Shown: positions 34,375 to 43,474, counted from the stretch's first letter. The stretch is DNA of 64,000 nt from Neorhizobium alkalisoli (GCF_002968635.1 NZ_PVBN01000004.1:310001-374000), one strand, 5' to 3'. Made by a program: numbers and translations. The notes: generated by a model from the sequence alone, not told the origin.

Positions 34375-34575
34375 TCAGGCAGGATTGACATTTTCCGCTT
34401 TCGACTTGCCCGTCTTGCGGTCCTGTCCCAACTCGTAGCTCACCTTCTGTCCATCTTGCAGCGAGCCGCCACTGACTGCGGAGATGTGCACGAACACATC
34501 CGCGCCGCCGTTATCTGGGGTGATGAAGCCGAAACCCTTATCCTGATTGAAAAACTTGACCGTACCTGTTGCCAT
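34375..34575 (-). CDS. cspA: cold-shock domain protein
   Basis: A 66-residue single-stranded nucleic acid binding protein. Both ribonucleoprotein motifs are intact: [15 protein letters not shown] (RNP1 KGFGFI) and DVFVHISAV (RNP2), followed by [22 protein letters not shown]. Full length for the family. It acts as an RNA chaperone; whether it is cold-inducible cannot be told. The gene lies just after the repeat array, transcribed towards it. A decayed second csp gene occurs at 57642. Confidence 0.95.
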   Translation of the reverse strand: MATGTVKFFNQDKGFGFITPDNGGADVFVHISAVSGGSLQDGQKVSYELGQDRKTGKSKAENVNPA

Positions 34576-34728
34576 TTAACTCTCGCTCCCTCGCGCCGTC
34601 GGAAGATGTTCACGCGGCCCTGCGAAGCAATGTGGAGCGGTGATGGATTAAGACCAGAGGCTCGCCGCACTACAGGTGCGCAACGGCGGCTTGAGTTGCT
34701 CGTGGGAGTTGCCAGTTTCGGCCGATGA

Positions 34729-34754
34729 GGAACTTTGCCGCTTCAGCAGAAGTT
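34729..34754 (+). promoter_or_regulatory. EcfG-like promoter before the DUF2934 gene
   Basis: GGAAC (34729-34733), 17 bp, then AGTT (34751-34754): one mismatch from the GGAAC-N17-CGTT stress promoter found at 7513. It ends 27 bp before ATG 34781. Confidence 0.5.
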
Positions 34755-34780
34755 ATTGTGGATCAGATAGAGGATTGACG

Positions 34781-35020
34781 ATGGACAAAGAACAGGAACG
34801 GCGCGAGCGCGCCTACAGGATCTGGGAAGCCGAAGGTCGCCCCGAGGGTCTTGACCAGGATCATTGGCGGCGAGCTGAAGAAAAGCATGAGGCGACCGAT
34901 CGGGAGGGCGCCGATGTCACCCATGCCAACCAGCAGGCTTCCGATACCTTCAACGACGCCAGAAACAGGCCTGGATCACCGACCGACGTTCGGCCGCCAT
35001 CGACGGTGAGCCCGGATTGA
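34781..35020 (+). CDS. DUF2934 family protein
   Basis: A 79-residue hydrophilic protein whose first half, ERRERAYRIWEAEGRPEGLDQDHWRRAE, is the DUF2934 signature; the Pro/Ser-rich tail is probably disordered. DUF2934 proteins are common small proteins of rhizobia with unknown function. ATG 34781 has an AGAGGA site and an EcfG-like promoter just upstream, so stress induction is plausible. The frame is open 35 codons further up, without family similarity. Confidence 0.85.
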   Translation: MDKEQERRERAYRIWEAEGRPEGLDQDHWRRAEEKHEATDREGADVTHANQQASDTFNDARNRPGSPTDVRPPSTVSPD

Positions 35021-35064
35021 GTTCCGAAGAGCCGCCGGATCGCTGAGCCACGGCGGTTTGCGAG

Positions 35065-35574
35065 ATGAGGAAACCTTTCGCCAGAAGCGATTTGATGAAA
35101 GGAAAGAAGAAAAACATAACAGCCAGGATATCGAGCGATAGTCAGTCGTCTCCGATCAGCACCGGCCAGGACGTCCAGCAAGCGGCCGCAATCTGTTATC
35201 GCTGTAATGGCAACGGAAAGCTTCAGGTTCTTCTGGTCGTGAGCGGCCGGAACGGACGATGGGGAGTGCCAAAAGGCCATCTCGATCCCGGCGAGTCGAG
35301 CCATGCTGCCGCACAGCGGGAATCCTACGAGGAGGCAGGTGTGTTGGGCCCCGTCGAACCTGACATGTTCGGCACGTTCGCCTATGAAAAAGACAGCTCG
35401 CCCAACCGCTACCATGTGGTCGTACAACTTTTGGAAGAGTCAGAAATCGCTACCAGGTTTCCAGAGAAGGCCACCCGCAAGCAGAGATGGCATCCTCAAG
35501 AGGCAGCAATCCGGGCAGCGGCTCAGCCGGGGCTGCGGATGCTACTGTCGAAACTTCAGACGAGAGCCCTATGA
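35065..35574 (+). CDS. NUDIX hydrolase
   Basis: A 169-residue pyrophosphohydrolase. The NUDIX box is complete: GHLDPGESSHAAAQRESYEEAG (GX5EX7REUXEEXGU, about 72-93). The preceding GRNGRWGVPKGH is typical of the Ap4A/DIPP-like subgroup, so a diadenosine polyphosphate or inositol pyrophosphate substrate is possible. The N-terminal ~35 residues are basic and variable; ATG 35095 is an alternative start. Its stop overlaps the esterase start by 4 bp (ATGA). Confidence 0.88.
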   Translation: MRKPFARSDLMKGKKKNITARISSDSQSSPISTGQDVQQAAAICYRCNGNGKLQVLLVVSGRNGRWGVPKGHLDPGESSHAAAQRESYEEAGVLGPVEPDMFGTFAYEKDSSPNRYHVVVQLLEESEIATRFPEKATRKQRWHPQEAAIRAAAQPGLRMLLSKLQTRAL

Positions 35575-36572
35575 GGTTCGGCTTCTCGCGACCGCTTTCC
35601 AGCGCTTTGAGGACCCAGAAGAAGATCTCCAAACTATTTGAATCGGTGATGCCAGCACCGCGACGCAAGCCTGTTCGACCTGCCAAACTCCTGCTTGAAA
35701 CAACCGCAGCCTTTGGGAGCAACCCAGGAAGGCTAGTGATGAAGTCGTTCGCACCGACCAAGCTGCCGAAGGATCCGCCGCTCGTGGTCGTGCTTCATGG
35801 ATGCGGCCAGACGCCAGAAAGTCTGGATGCCGCGAGCGGTTTTTCCCGCTTCGCGAAGGAGAAGGGCTTTGTTCTCCTTTATCCGCAGCAGGTGAGGAGC
35901 AATAACTCGCATAGATGCTTTAACTGGTTTCGTCCGAGCGCCGTTGCTCGCGATCGTGGCGAACTGTTCTCCATCAAGCAGATGATAGAGAAGATCTGCA
36001 AACGGTACCGGATCGACCGCGGACGGATCTACATCGTTGGGCTTTCGGCCGGCGGCGCGATGACGGCGGCGCTTGTCGCCAACTACCCCGCGATGTTTGC
36101 AGGGGCTGCGATCGTGGCCGGCATGCCGTTTGGATCCGCACGCGATGCGATGTCTGCTCTTCAGGCAATGAAATCAGGGGCCCACACGCCGCCGGCCGGA
36201 TGGGGAAGCCTGGTGACCGCTGTATCATCGCAACGGGTGTCATGGCCTCCCATCAGCATATGGCAGGGAAAGGACGACAAGGTCGTCAATCCCCGGAACG
36301 CCGCGGCGAACGTTGCCCAGTGGTTGGAAGCCGGCAGCATCGACCGAAGCGCTGGGCGGATCGATAAAAAGCCCTGGGGCGAAATGCACAGCTGGAAAGG
36401 CGCCGGCCTTTCTCGTGTGACGCTCTATTCGATGAACGGCGTGGCGCATGGCCTTCCGGTTAAGCCGCGCAATGATAGCGCCGGAAGGAGTTCGGAGGAT
36501 CCTTTCGTTCTTCCTGCTGCAATCTCGGCACCCCTCGAGCTCATGCGGTCCTGGGGCCTGCGACGACTTTGA
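35571..36572 (+). CDS. PHB-depolymerase family esterase
   Basis: A 333-residue alpha/beta hydrolase. PLVVVLHGCGQTPESLD (oxyanion region, about 82-98), the nucleophile Ser in IVGLSAGGAMTAALV (about 183), an Asp in WQGKDDKVVNP and a His in GVAHGLPV (about 300) form the catalytic set of the Esterase_PHB family. No signal peptide is obvious. Members act on polyesters or feruloyl esters; substrate here unknown. Translationally coupled to the NUDIX gene, an unusual pairing. Confidence 0.85.
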   Translation: MRFGFSRPLSSALRTQKKISKLFESVMPAPRRKPVRPAKLLLETTAAFGSNPGRLVMKSFAPTKLPKDPPLVVVLHGCGQTPESLDAASGFSRFAKEKGFVLLYPQQVRSNNSHRCFNWFRPSAVARDRGELFSIKQMIEKICKRYRIDRGRIYIVGLSAGGAMTAALVANYPAMFAGAAIVAGMPFGSARDAMSALQAMKSGAHTPPAGWGSLVTAVSSQRVSWPPISIWQGKDDKVVNPRNAAANVAQWLEAGSIDRSAGRIDKKPWGEMHSWKGAGLSRVTLYSMNGVAHGLPVKPRNDSAGRSSEDPFVLPAAISAPLELMRSWGLRRL

Positions 36573-36903
36573 AGAGAGACCTCGATCGGGCACTGGAAAA
36601 GGCCCATCGCGAGAGTAGGGGCGGGATGATAGTTCAACACAAAGTGTCAGATAGATTTGATCGGGAAACACGCCCTCCGCCACAACCACTCCGGCGATGG
36701 CTTGCTGCGTTCATCGATACTGCTCGAAAAAACCCGGCATAAAAGTCAACGGCGGCTAGCACTGCCCCAGGACTGGGGAGGGATCATTCGACCATGAACA
36801 AAAGCACGTGATTGGTGGGCGATCTAGATCATCAGATAGGATGCATTGAGACAGCCAGACAAAGCATTATCATTTCCTAATGTTCGACGCATGGGAGGTA
36901 ATA
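36573..36903. other. 331-bp stretch without recognisable gene
   Basis: No convincing coding frame. It begins the low-coding-density zone that runs to 39.3 kb and presumably carries the promoter of the small gene at 36904. Confidence 0.4.
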
Positions 36904-37086
36904 ATGAGCAGACTGAAGGACATTTACATATTAAAACCACAGCGCTGTTTTGTAACGCTTTCAGGTCAGGTTCTAAACCTTTACGTCACCGAAACGAGCA
37001 AGGTCGCCGTAGCAGACGAAGGCTACGGCCCCAAAAACACAATTCGGAAGAAACCAGAGCTCCGGCTCTTCCATCATACGGTGTAG
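36904..37086 (+). CDS. small hypothetical protein
   Basis: A 60-residue basic protein beginning MSRLKDIYILKPQRCFVTLS, with no membrane segment and no recognised family. Its support is a near-ideal ribosome-binding site, GGGAGG, 6 nt before the ATG. It lies in a gene-poor accessory stretch next to broken genes, so it could be a truncated or orphan gene. Confidence 0.45.
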   Translation: MSRLKDIYILKPQRCFVTLSGQVLNLYVTETSKVAVADEGYGPKNTIRKKPELRLFHHTV

Positions 37087-37291
37087 GCAAGCCAGACCGT
37101 CTTTTGCAGCTCGGTTCAGCCTTGGCGCATCGACAAGGGCCGCGGAATCGGACGGCTAAGGAGCTTGGACGGAGCGAGTTGCCGCCCGGTTATCATGAAG
37201 GCTTTGAACGTACCGCTCAACGGATCGTTCATTTGCTGTACAGGTCTGTTGGCGACAATGGCATCCCTCAACCGCATAACCTCTCTGACGT

Positions 37292-37558
37292 TTGACTGGT
37301 GGGTGGAAAGTGCTGGATGTTCGTTGCAAAGAGGCTTTCATCGAATATATCTCAAGGGAATATGGTGGCTCCCCACTGGATCTTGAGGAGGCGCTGTTGC
37401 TGGCGTTCGCGCAAGGCACCGAAACCGCCAGGCACCGAGGAGATGCTACCTCCTGTCCCTACAGTGCAGTTTCTGACCCAGAGCGATTTCTAGCCTGGGT
37501 GGAAGGTTTCGAGTGCTGCTCTGTTATCCCTTTGGTAAACAGGACACCGGCCCAATAG
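37292..37558 (+). CDS. Rmf/CrpP-like small protein
   Basis: About 88 residues. The C-terminal half, AFAQGTETARHRGDATSCPYSAVSDPERFLAWVEGFEC, matches the layout of ribosome modulation factor and CrpP proteins: two glycines spaced along a helix, CPY, then RxxWxxGF. Rmf dimerises 70S ribosomes in stationary phase. The N-terminal part (IEYISREYGGSPLDLEEALLL) is an extra helix. The start is uncertain: TTG 37292 and GTG 37310 are the in-frame options, neither with a clear ribosome site. Confidence 0.5.
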   Translation: MTGGWKVLDVRCKEAFIEYISREYGGSPLDLEEALLLAFAQGTETARHRGDATSCPYSAVSDPERFLAWVEGFECCSVIPLVNRTPAQ

Positions 37559-37790
37559 ACGGGGCAGGGTGGGGGGAAACGTCAGTGCTGCGTTTCGTCT
37601 CAGCCTTGCATTCGGCGCGGAGGTCGTGTCCGGGCGTGCTCAACCCACGGCCTCATCCCTAATAACCTCACCGCGCTCCGCGGCGAAGATGCGTACTTCT
37701 GGCCGCTTCAGCTGTTCCATCACCCGATGAAGTACCTGCAACTTCGCGTTTTCACATTAGCTTTTTGAGTTCTTAACGGAGAGGCCCGTG

Positions 37791-37983
37791 ATGGCAGGTC
37801 ATGTTTGGGACGAGCCGGCGGTTGTCGGCGATCATCTAATTTTTACACCGCATCAGGCACAATCGCACCAAAGATCAACGTTCTGCGGCTGAAAGCGCCC
37901 TTACGGCCGCCATGGATGGACGAGTTTCCCCCGACGTTGCCCGCGAAACATTCCTGGCAGCGGTGCGTCTCGCCCAGAATTAA
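37791..37983 (+). pseudogene. DUF982 gene with internal deletion and frameshift
   Basis: ATG 37791 after GGAGAGG gives MAGHVWDEPAVVGDHLIF, the DUF982 start (W-D-x-P-V-x-V). The C-terminal half, RSAAESALTAAMDGRVSPDVARETFLAAV, matches the DUF982 end but is in another frame. The total of 193 nt is not a multiple of three and about 60-80 nt of the usual middle part are missing. Confidence 0.6.
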
Positions 37984-38117
37984 TTTCCTATGCTACTTCT
38001 CGAAAAGCGTAGGTCGCGGAATGTGTCGCTGCGAGTGCCGAGTCACGGCATTCCTACCTCGAAAGACGTAACAGGGAGCGGATTCCCGAATCGCTCGTTC
38101 CACGCCATCCTGGGCCG

Positions 38118-38351
38118 ATGAGCACCATTTCTCGACCCCTTGTCTCCGCTGATCATCCCGACCGTTACGCCCACTGTCAGGAAAGCCTTAGAGACGAGTT
38201 TCAAAGTGTTCTCGATCGCGCAGTGGCAGCAGACTGGAGTGAACAAGAGGTGGCGTCCGCGATCGTTGAGTTGGCGGAAAACCACCTGCTCGCGACAGCC
38301 TCCAGAACGGAAACTAGGATAGTCATCGACATCATCCGCCGTATCACATAA
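38118..38351 (+). CDS. small hypothetical protein
   Basis: A 77-residue, mostly helical protein (MSTISRPLVSADHPDRYAHCQE..., then AADWSEQEVASAIVELAENHLLATASRTETR). The WSEQEVASAIVELAENHLLA stretch resembles small conserved proteins of rhizobial accessory replicons, but I cannot name a family. The ribosome-binding site is weak. Codon usage is as its neighbours. Confidence 0.5.
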   Translation: MSTISRPLVSADHPDRYAHCQESLRDEFQSVLDRAVAADWSEQEVASAIVELAENHLLATASRTETRIVIDIIRRIT

Positions 38352-38649
38352 GGCACCGTCCCGTTAGACTACGCCCATGCTCCCCTTAGGGCAGGCCGCC
38401 CCACGTCGTCAGCCGGCCGCAATGACGAATCTGCGTCCAAATTGGCACGCAGGAATACACAAAACTCCAGCACGTGGCTCTCACGGCAAGAGCTTGTCCT
38501 AGGCAGAACCGGAAGCAAACGGATCTACTACCAGCAACAGCTGAGTGTAGCAGGAGCACGGTTCAAGCGTTCGAAGATTGCTTTGCCGGGTCTGTGACTT
38601 CCTTGCTGCCGTGCGGTCAGTTCCACGGGCTGCGCGGGAGCCCTTTATC

Positions 38650-38929
38650 TCACTTGTTGAGCGCATCCTTTAGCGCCTTAGCTGGGACGAAGGCCAATTT
38701 CTTCGCGGCGGGAACCTTGATCGTCGCGCCAGTCGCCGGATTGCGGGCTTCGCGCTCTGCCGTGTCTTTGACCTTAAATTTTCCGAAGCCGGGCAGGGAC
38801 GTTTCATTGCCGGCAATAGCAGCCTCAATGATCGAGGCAATGACAGCCTCAACAATCGTCTTGCCTTGGGCCTTAGTCAGACCATGGTCAGTGGCGATCT
38901 TATCAGCAATTTCATTTGGTAGTGGTCAT
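38650..38929 (-). pseudogene. HU-family DNA-binding protein gene, one-base frameshift
   Basis: From ATG 38929 (GGAG 9 nt upstream) the gene reads MTTT, then an extra A causes an immediate TGA. Removing it gives NEIADKIATDHGLTKAQGKTIVEAV, GFGKFKVKDTAEREARNPATGATIKVPAAKKLAFVPAKALKDALNK: a complete 92-residue HU protein with the GFGxF and RNPxTG DNA-binding arm motifs. The span is 280 nt, exactly one more than 93 codons. The rest is intact, so the lesion is recent or a sequencing error. Confidence 0.8.
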
Positions 38930-39343
38930 TGTTGTACTCCGCATCATTATCGATGCGAATCTGACAGCTGATCCAGGCGCTGTCATTGGCGCACTGCAGA
39001 AAGCGTGGTCCAGTTGGGGGGATTTCCACAGCTTCCGTGCGCTTTTAACGTTTCAACGCTCTATCTGGGCTCACTCTTTTCTTGCCCAAGGAGCCGCCCC
39101 ACTCAGGGAGACCTTTAGAGGAGGGCCAACGCGGGGGTTGGGCAGGTTTTTCGTACGGCTACCCTGCTCCGCCAATGGTCGGTGGCCGCCTCCTTCAACT
39201 TGCTGCAAATTCCGAATTGGCGTGAGGTGAGTTCAGGCACGCGTGGCTAAGCTTCGCTGGACGTGATAGCCCGCCGGCATGGCTTACAAATCCGGCGGCA
39301 AAGCTTACATACCCTTGAGTTCTCACTTATCGATCCGGGTCCA
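38930..39343. other. 414-bp stretch without recognisable gene
   Basis: Lies between the broken HU gene and the ABC operon. Contains the promoter of one or both. No motif of note seen. Confidence 0.4.
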
Positions 39344-40000
39344 ATGTTGCTCTCCCTACGCAATGTCAGCAAATCCTATACTACCGCTGAGGGTCGCCTC
39401 GAAATCTTGAAGAGCATCGATTTCGATCTCGATGCCGGAGAGAGCGTGGCGCTGACCGGTGAGTCCGGCAGTGGCAAGAGCACCTTGCTACACCTCGCGG
39501 GCGGGCTCGATCACCCCGACACCGGGCAGATCCTGTCCGTCGGCCGGGACATTGCCGCACTCGAGGATCAGGGGAGGGCAGAATACCGCCGGACGGCGGT
39601 CGGGCTGGTCTTCCAGCAGTTCAACCTCATTCCGTCGCTCGACATCGGCGCCAACATATCCTTTCACGCAAGACTTGCCGGCCGACATGATCCCGGATGG
39701 GAGCGAGAACTCGTGCAGCGGCTGGGGATCGAGCCGCTTCTCGCCCGATATCCCGACCAGCTTTCCGGCGGTCAGCAGCAGAGAGTGGCTATCGGCAGGA
39801 CGCTTGCGGCGCGGCCGCCGCTGGTTCTGGCCGACGAGCCGACAGGCAATCTCGATGAAGTGACCGGGGACGCCGTCCTCGACATCATGCTGTCTTTGAC
39901 CAGGAGCGCCGGTGCCGCTCTGCTGATGGTGACGCATTCTTCCCGGCTGGCGCAGAGGCTCGATCGACGGGTTCACCTGCATGGCGGAAAGATCGCCTGA
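39344..40000 (+). CDS. ABC transporter ATPase (LolD/MacB type)
   Basis: A 218-residue ATPase. Walker A GESGSGKSTLL (about 38-48), Q-loop FQQFNLIPSL, signature LSGGQQQRVAIGR (about 138-150), Walker B VLADEPTGNLD, and H-loop MVTHSSRLA are intact. The sequence groups with the MacB/LolD/FtsE branch, whose partners are FtsX-like permeases; such a gene follows immediately (stop and start share one base). ATG 39344 gives the family start. Probably powers export or extraction of an envelope substrate. Confidence 0.93.
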   Translation: MLLSLRNVSKSYTTAEGRLEILKSIDFDLDAGESVALTGESGSGKSTLLHLAGGLDHPDTGQILSVGRDIAALEDQGRAEYRRTAVGLVFQQFNLIPSLDIGANISFHARLAGRHDPGWERELVQRLGIEPLLARYPDQLSGGQQQRVAIGRTLAARPPLVLADEPTGNLDEVTGDAVLDIMLSLTRSAGAALLMVTHSSRLAQRLDRRVHLHGGKIA

Positions 40001-42411
40001 TGTTCTGGACCGCCGCGACGGCTCTTCTTTCCCATTGGCGCTGCCGGCCCATCCAGTTTGCGACCCTCGTGTTTGGGCTTTCGCTGGCGACGGCACTGTG
40101 GTCCGGCGTCCAGGCGATCAATGCCGAGGCGCGGGCGAGCTATGCGCGGGCCGCTTCTGTGCTCGATCAAAACGCGTTGACGCAACTCGTGCCGCGCGAC
40201 GGCAATTCCATCCCGCAAGCCACGTTCGCTAATTTGCGGAGAGCGGGCTGGAATATTTCGCCCGTCATCGAGGGCGATCATCGTTTCGGAAACGTTCGCG
40301 TGCGGCTGATCGGTATCGACCCTCTGACGACGCCGGGGAAGGTGGGGGGCTTTGAGCCCGACGGATCGAACGATCTTGCCGCTTTCGTGTCGCAGCCGGG
40401 CGTCTTGATCGTCTCGCAAGCCACAGCCCTGAAACTCAGTAGCCACACGGATATGCAGATCAAGATCGCGCCGGACATTCCGGACGGCGCCGCCTTCACC
40501 GATATCGGCATGGCTGAGCGCATCCTCGAAAGGCGCGGTGAACTGAGCCGGCTCGTTGTTGCGCCGGATCAGCGGCCGGATCTGCCCGCGCTCGACAGGC
40601 TCGCCCCCGAGATCGCTATCAAACCGCCGGGCGACCGGCCCGATGTCGCACAACTCACCGACAGCTTTCACCTCAACCTGACGGCATTCGGTTTCCTTGC
40701 CTTCGCCGTCGGCCTGTTCATCGTCTACGCGACGATCGGCCTTGCTTTCGAGCAGCGGCGGGCGACGTTCCGGACTTTGCGTTCGCTCGGCGTTTCCCTT
40801 TCCTCGCTGACCCTCCTGCTGATGACGGAGCTACTGGTGCTCGCCTTCCTTGCTGGACTCGTCGGCGTCATGATTGGTTATTTCGTCGCCTCGCTGTTAT
40901 TGCCGGGTGTCGCCGCCACCCTACAGGGTCTTTATGGCGCAAGCGTTCCGGGCACGCTCACTATCCGGCCTGAATGGTGGGCAACGGGGCTTGTGGTTGC
41001 AATTGCCGGAACCATAGGTTCGTCGGCTCAAAGCCTTTGGCAGGTCCGTCGCATGCCGCTCTTGACCGCTGCGCAACCGCGCGCCTGGGCACGGGCGAGG
41101 GCGGTCGGCATCCGCCTGCAGTTATTGGGTGGACTGGTTCTCTTGATCACGTCGGCCATTTTGGCGGTGTTCGGACATGGGCTGTCGACGGGCTTCGCGG
41201 TGCTCGGCTGCCTGCTGCTTGGCGCGGCGCTGATGTTGCCAGGGGTGTTGTCCGCTTTCCTGGCGCTGCTGCAGAGGCAGTCGTCGCATGCGCTGGTAAC
41301 CTGGTTTTGGGCCGATACGCGGCAGCAACTGCCGGGGCTTAGCCTTGCCCTCATGGCCTTGCTGCTGGCGCTTGCGGCCAATATCGGGGTCGGCACGATG
41401 GTCTCCAGCTTCCGCTTGACATTCATCGGCTGGCTCGACCAGCGGCTGGCTGCCGAGCTTTACCTGACAGCGCGGGACGAAAACGAAGCGTCACGGCTGC
41501 GGGCATGGCTACCAGCGCATTCGACGTCGGTACTTCCGATCTGGAGCGTTGAAGGCGACGTGCTCGGCGACCGGCTGCAGATTTTTGGCGCGGCGGCAAA
41601 TGACTCGACCTATCGGGAAAACTGGCCGCTTCTGTTGGGCACCGCCGATGTCTGGGACCGCGTCGCCGCAGGACAGGGTGCGCTCGTCAACGAACAGCTC
41701 TGGCGAGGAAAGAAGCTGTCAATCGGCAACGAGCTAGCCTTGCCGGGCGGATGGAGCGTTCCGGTCGTCGGGATCTATTCCGACTATGGTAATCCGAGGG
41801 GACAGGTGATCGTCGGCATCGACGCGTTGGCGGCGCATTATCCGAACGTTCCGAAACTCAGATATGGCGTGCGTATTGCGCCGGCGGACGCCCCGGCACT
41901 GAAGGAGCGGATGACATCCGAATTCGGACTTCCGGCCGAAAACGTCATCGACCAGGCCTCGCTGAAGCGGCAATCCCGTGCCGTATTCGATCAGACCTTT
42001 GCCGTGACCGGCGCCCTCAACGTTTTTACGCTCGGCGTTGCAGGTTTTGCGATGTTCTCCAGCTTGCTGACCCTGTCAGGCGTCCGACTCCCACAGCTAG
42101 CGCCCGTCTGGGCGATGGGGATCACGCGACGCGATCTCGCTCTGCTTGAAATGCTGCGTACTTTGGCGCTGTGGCTCGCAACCTTCGTTGTCGCGGTTCC
42201 TGTGGGCCTGGGGCTTGCCTGGGTGCTGCTGTCGATTGTCAATGTCGAGGCATTCGGCTGGCGCCTGCCGATGCGGATCTTTCCGACGGATTGGCTCGTG
42301 CTCGGATTGGTGGCGCTTGCCGCGGCGATTGTGTCCGTCGTCATCCCACTCAGGCGCCTGGCGACGATTGGGCCATCGGATCTACTGAGGGTGTTCGCCA
42401 ATGAACGGTAG
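40000..42411 (+). CDS. FtsX-like ABC permease
   Basis: An 803-residue permease with a tandem architecture: an N-terminal helix (PIQFATLVFGLSLATALWSGV), a large extracytoplasmic domain to about 220, a group of three FtsX helices (FLAFAVGLFIVYATIGLAFEQRRATFRTLRSLGVS..), a central helix pair, a second extracytoplasmic domain, and three C-terminal helices (LATFVVAVPVGLGLAWVLL...). Overlaps the AttH-like gene by 11 bp. Works with the preceding ATPase; substrate unknown. Confidence 0.9.
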   Translation: MFWTAATALLSHWRCRPIQFATLVFGLSLATALWSGVQAINAEARASYARAASVLDQNALTQLVPRDGNSIPQATFANLRRAGWNISPVIEGDHRFGNVRVRLIGIDPLTTPGKVGGFEPDGSNDLAAFVSQPGVLIVSQATALKLSSHTDMQIKIAPDIPDGAAFTDIGMAERILERRGELSRLVVAPDQRPDLPALDRLAPEIAIKPPGDRPDVAQLTDSFHLNLTAFGFLAFAVGLFIVYATIGLAFEQRRATFRTLRSLGVSLSSLTLLLMTELLVLAFLAGLVGVMIGYFVASLLLPGVAATLQGLYGASVPGTLTIRPEWWATGLVVAIAGTIGSSAQSLWQVRRMPLLTAAQPRAWARARAVGIRLQLLGGLVLLITSAILAVFGHGLSTGFAVLGCLLLGAALMLPGVLSAFLALLQRQSSHALVTWFWADTRQQLPGLSLALMALLLALAANIGVGTMVSSFRLTFIGWLDQRLAAELYLTARDENEASRLRAWLPAHSTSVLPIWSVEGDVLGDRLQIFGAAANDSTYRENWPLLLGTADVWDRVAAGQGALVNEQLWRGKKLSIGNELALPGGWSVPVVGIYSDYGNPRGQVIVGIDALAAHYPNVPKLRYGVRIAPADAPALKERMTSEFGLPAENVIDQASLKRQSRAVFDQTFAVTGALNVFTLGVAGFAMFSSLLTLSGVRLPQLAPVWAMGITRRDLALLEMLRTLALWLATFVVAVPVGLGLAWVLLSIVNVEAFGWRLPMRIFPTDWLVLGLVALAAAIVSVVIPLRRLATIGPSDLLRVFANER

Positions 42412-43474
42412 ACGAACTCTGGCTGTTCTTATATCGGCAGCGTTGGCCATGGCGTTGCCGGCAGTCGCCATCCCGCAGGGGTTTGCCGGTTTGGGAAGCA
42501 CGGCCGACGGTTTCGCGGTTCCTCATCCCGGGGTGCCGCTGCTGTTTCCCGCCGATCATGGTGCCCATCCCGATTTCCGGATCGAATGGTGGTACGTCAC
42601 GGCAAACCTTCAAGGCGAAGACGGCGCGCAATATGGCGTGCAATGGACGCTGTTCCGTTCGGCACTTGCCCCAGGAAACCAGAGCGGCTGGTCCAACCCG
42701 CAAATCTGGATGGGCCATGCAGCTGTCACCACAAAAGGCCGGCACTTCGTTGCCGAGAAGCTCGCCCGCGGCGGTGTCGGCCAGTCCGGGGTAGAGGCCC
42801 AGCCGTTTTCCGCCTGGATCGACGACTGGGAAATGAAGGGTCTGCCGAACCCGGGCGCCGACCCATTGGACAGCGTCAGCCTGCACGCAACCGGAAAGGA
42901 TTTCGGCTATGCGCTCGACCTTTCGGCAAAAGGGCCTCTCGTGCTGCAGGGCGATCAGGGTTATTCGGTGAAGTCGGCCGAAGGGCAGGCGAGCTACTAT
43001 TATTCGCAGCCATTTTACGACGTCTCAGGCTCTCTCGACATTGCCGGAAAGACGGTTCGCGTGACGGGCAAGGCATGGCTAGATCGGGAATGGTCCTCGC
43101 AGCCTCTGGCCAAGGACCAGACTGGATGGGAGTGGTTTTCTCTGCATCTGGATACCGGCGAAAAGGTCATGGCGTTTCGGCTTCGCGACAGCCGCGGTGG
43201 CTATACGTCCGCGAACTGGATCTCGGCCGATGGCAAACCGATGCCCCTGCCGCCGGGATCGTTGGAAGTTACGCCCGTTCGCTCGGCGCGGATCGGGGAC
43301 AGGGATGTTCCTGTGGCATGGCGGGTGCGCATCCCCCTGCGGGGATTGGACGTGACGACCGATCCGCTGAATGACCACGCATGGATGGCGACCACCACGC
43401 CCTATTGGGAAGGGCCTGTGACTTTCACGGGAAGCAGTGCAGGGCGAGGTTACCTCGAAATGACGGGGTATTGA
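42401..43474 (+). CDS. AttH / CrtC-type lipocalin-like exported protein
   Basis: A 357-residue protein with a signal peptide (RRTLAVLISAALAMALPAVA). The mature part is the AttH/hydroxyneurosporene-synthase family: FRIEWWYVTANLQGEDGAQYGVQWTLFRSA, IWMGHAAVTTKGRHFVAEKLAR, KAWLDREWSSQPLAKDQTGWEWFSLHLDTGEKVMAFRLRD, and a final YWEGPVTFTGSSAGRGYLEMTGY. The trio ATPase-permease-AttH is a recurring operon in proteobacteria. Likely a periplasmic lipocalin working with the permease; the ligand is unknown. Confidence 0.9.
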   Translation: MNGRRTLAVLISAALAMALPAVAIPQGFAGLGSTADGFAVPHPGVPLLFPADHGAHPDFRIEWWYVTANLQGEDGAQYGVQWTLFRSALAPGNQSGWSNPQIWMGHAAVTTKGRHFVAEKLARGGVGQSGVEAQPFSAWIDDWEMKGLPNPGADPLDSVSLHATGKDFGYALDLSAKGPLVLQGDQGYSVKSAEGQASYYYSQPFYDVSGSLDIAGKTVRVTGKAWLDREWSSQPLAKDQTGWEWFSLHLDTGEKVMAFRLRDSRGGYTSANWISADGKPMPLPPGSLEVTPVRSARIGDRDVPVAWRVRIPLRGLDVTTDPLNDHAWMATTTPYWEGPVTFTGSSAGRGYLEMTGY

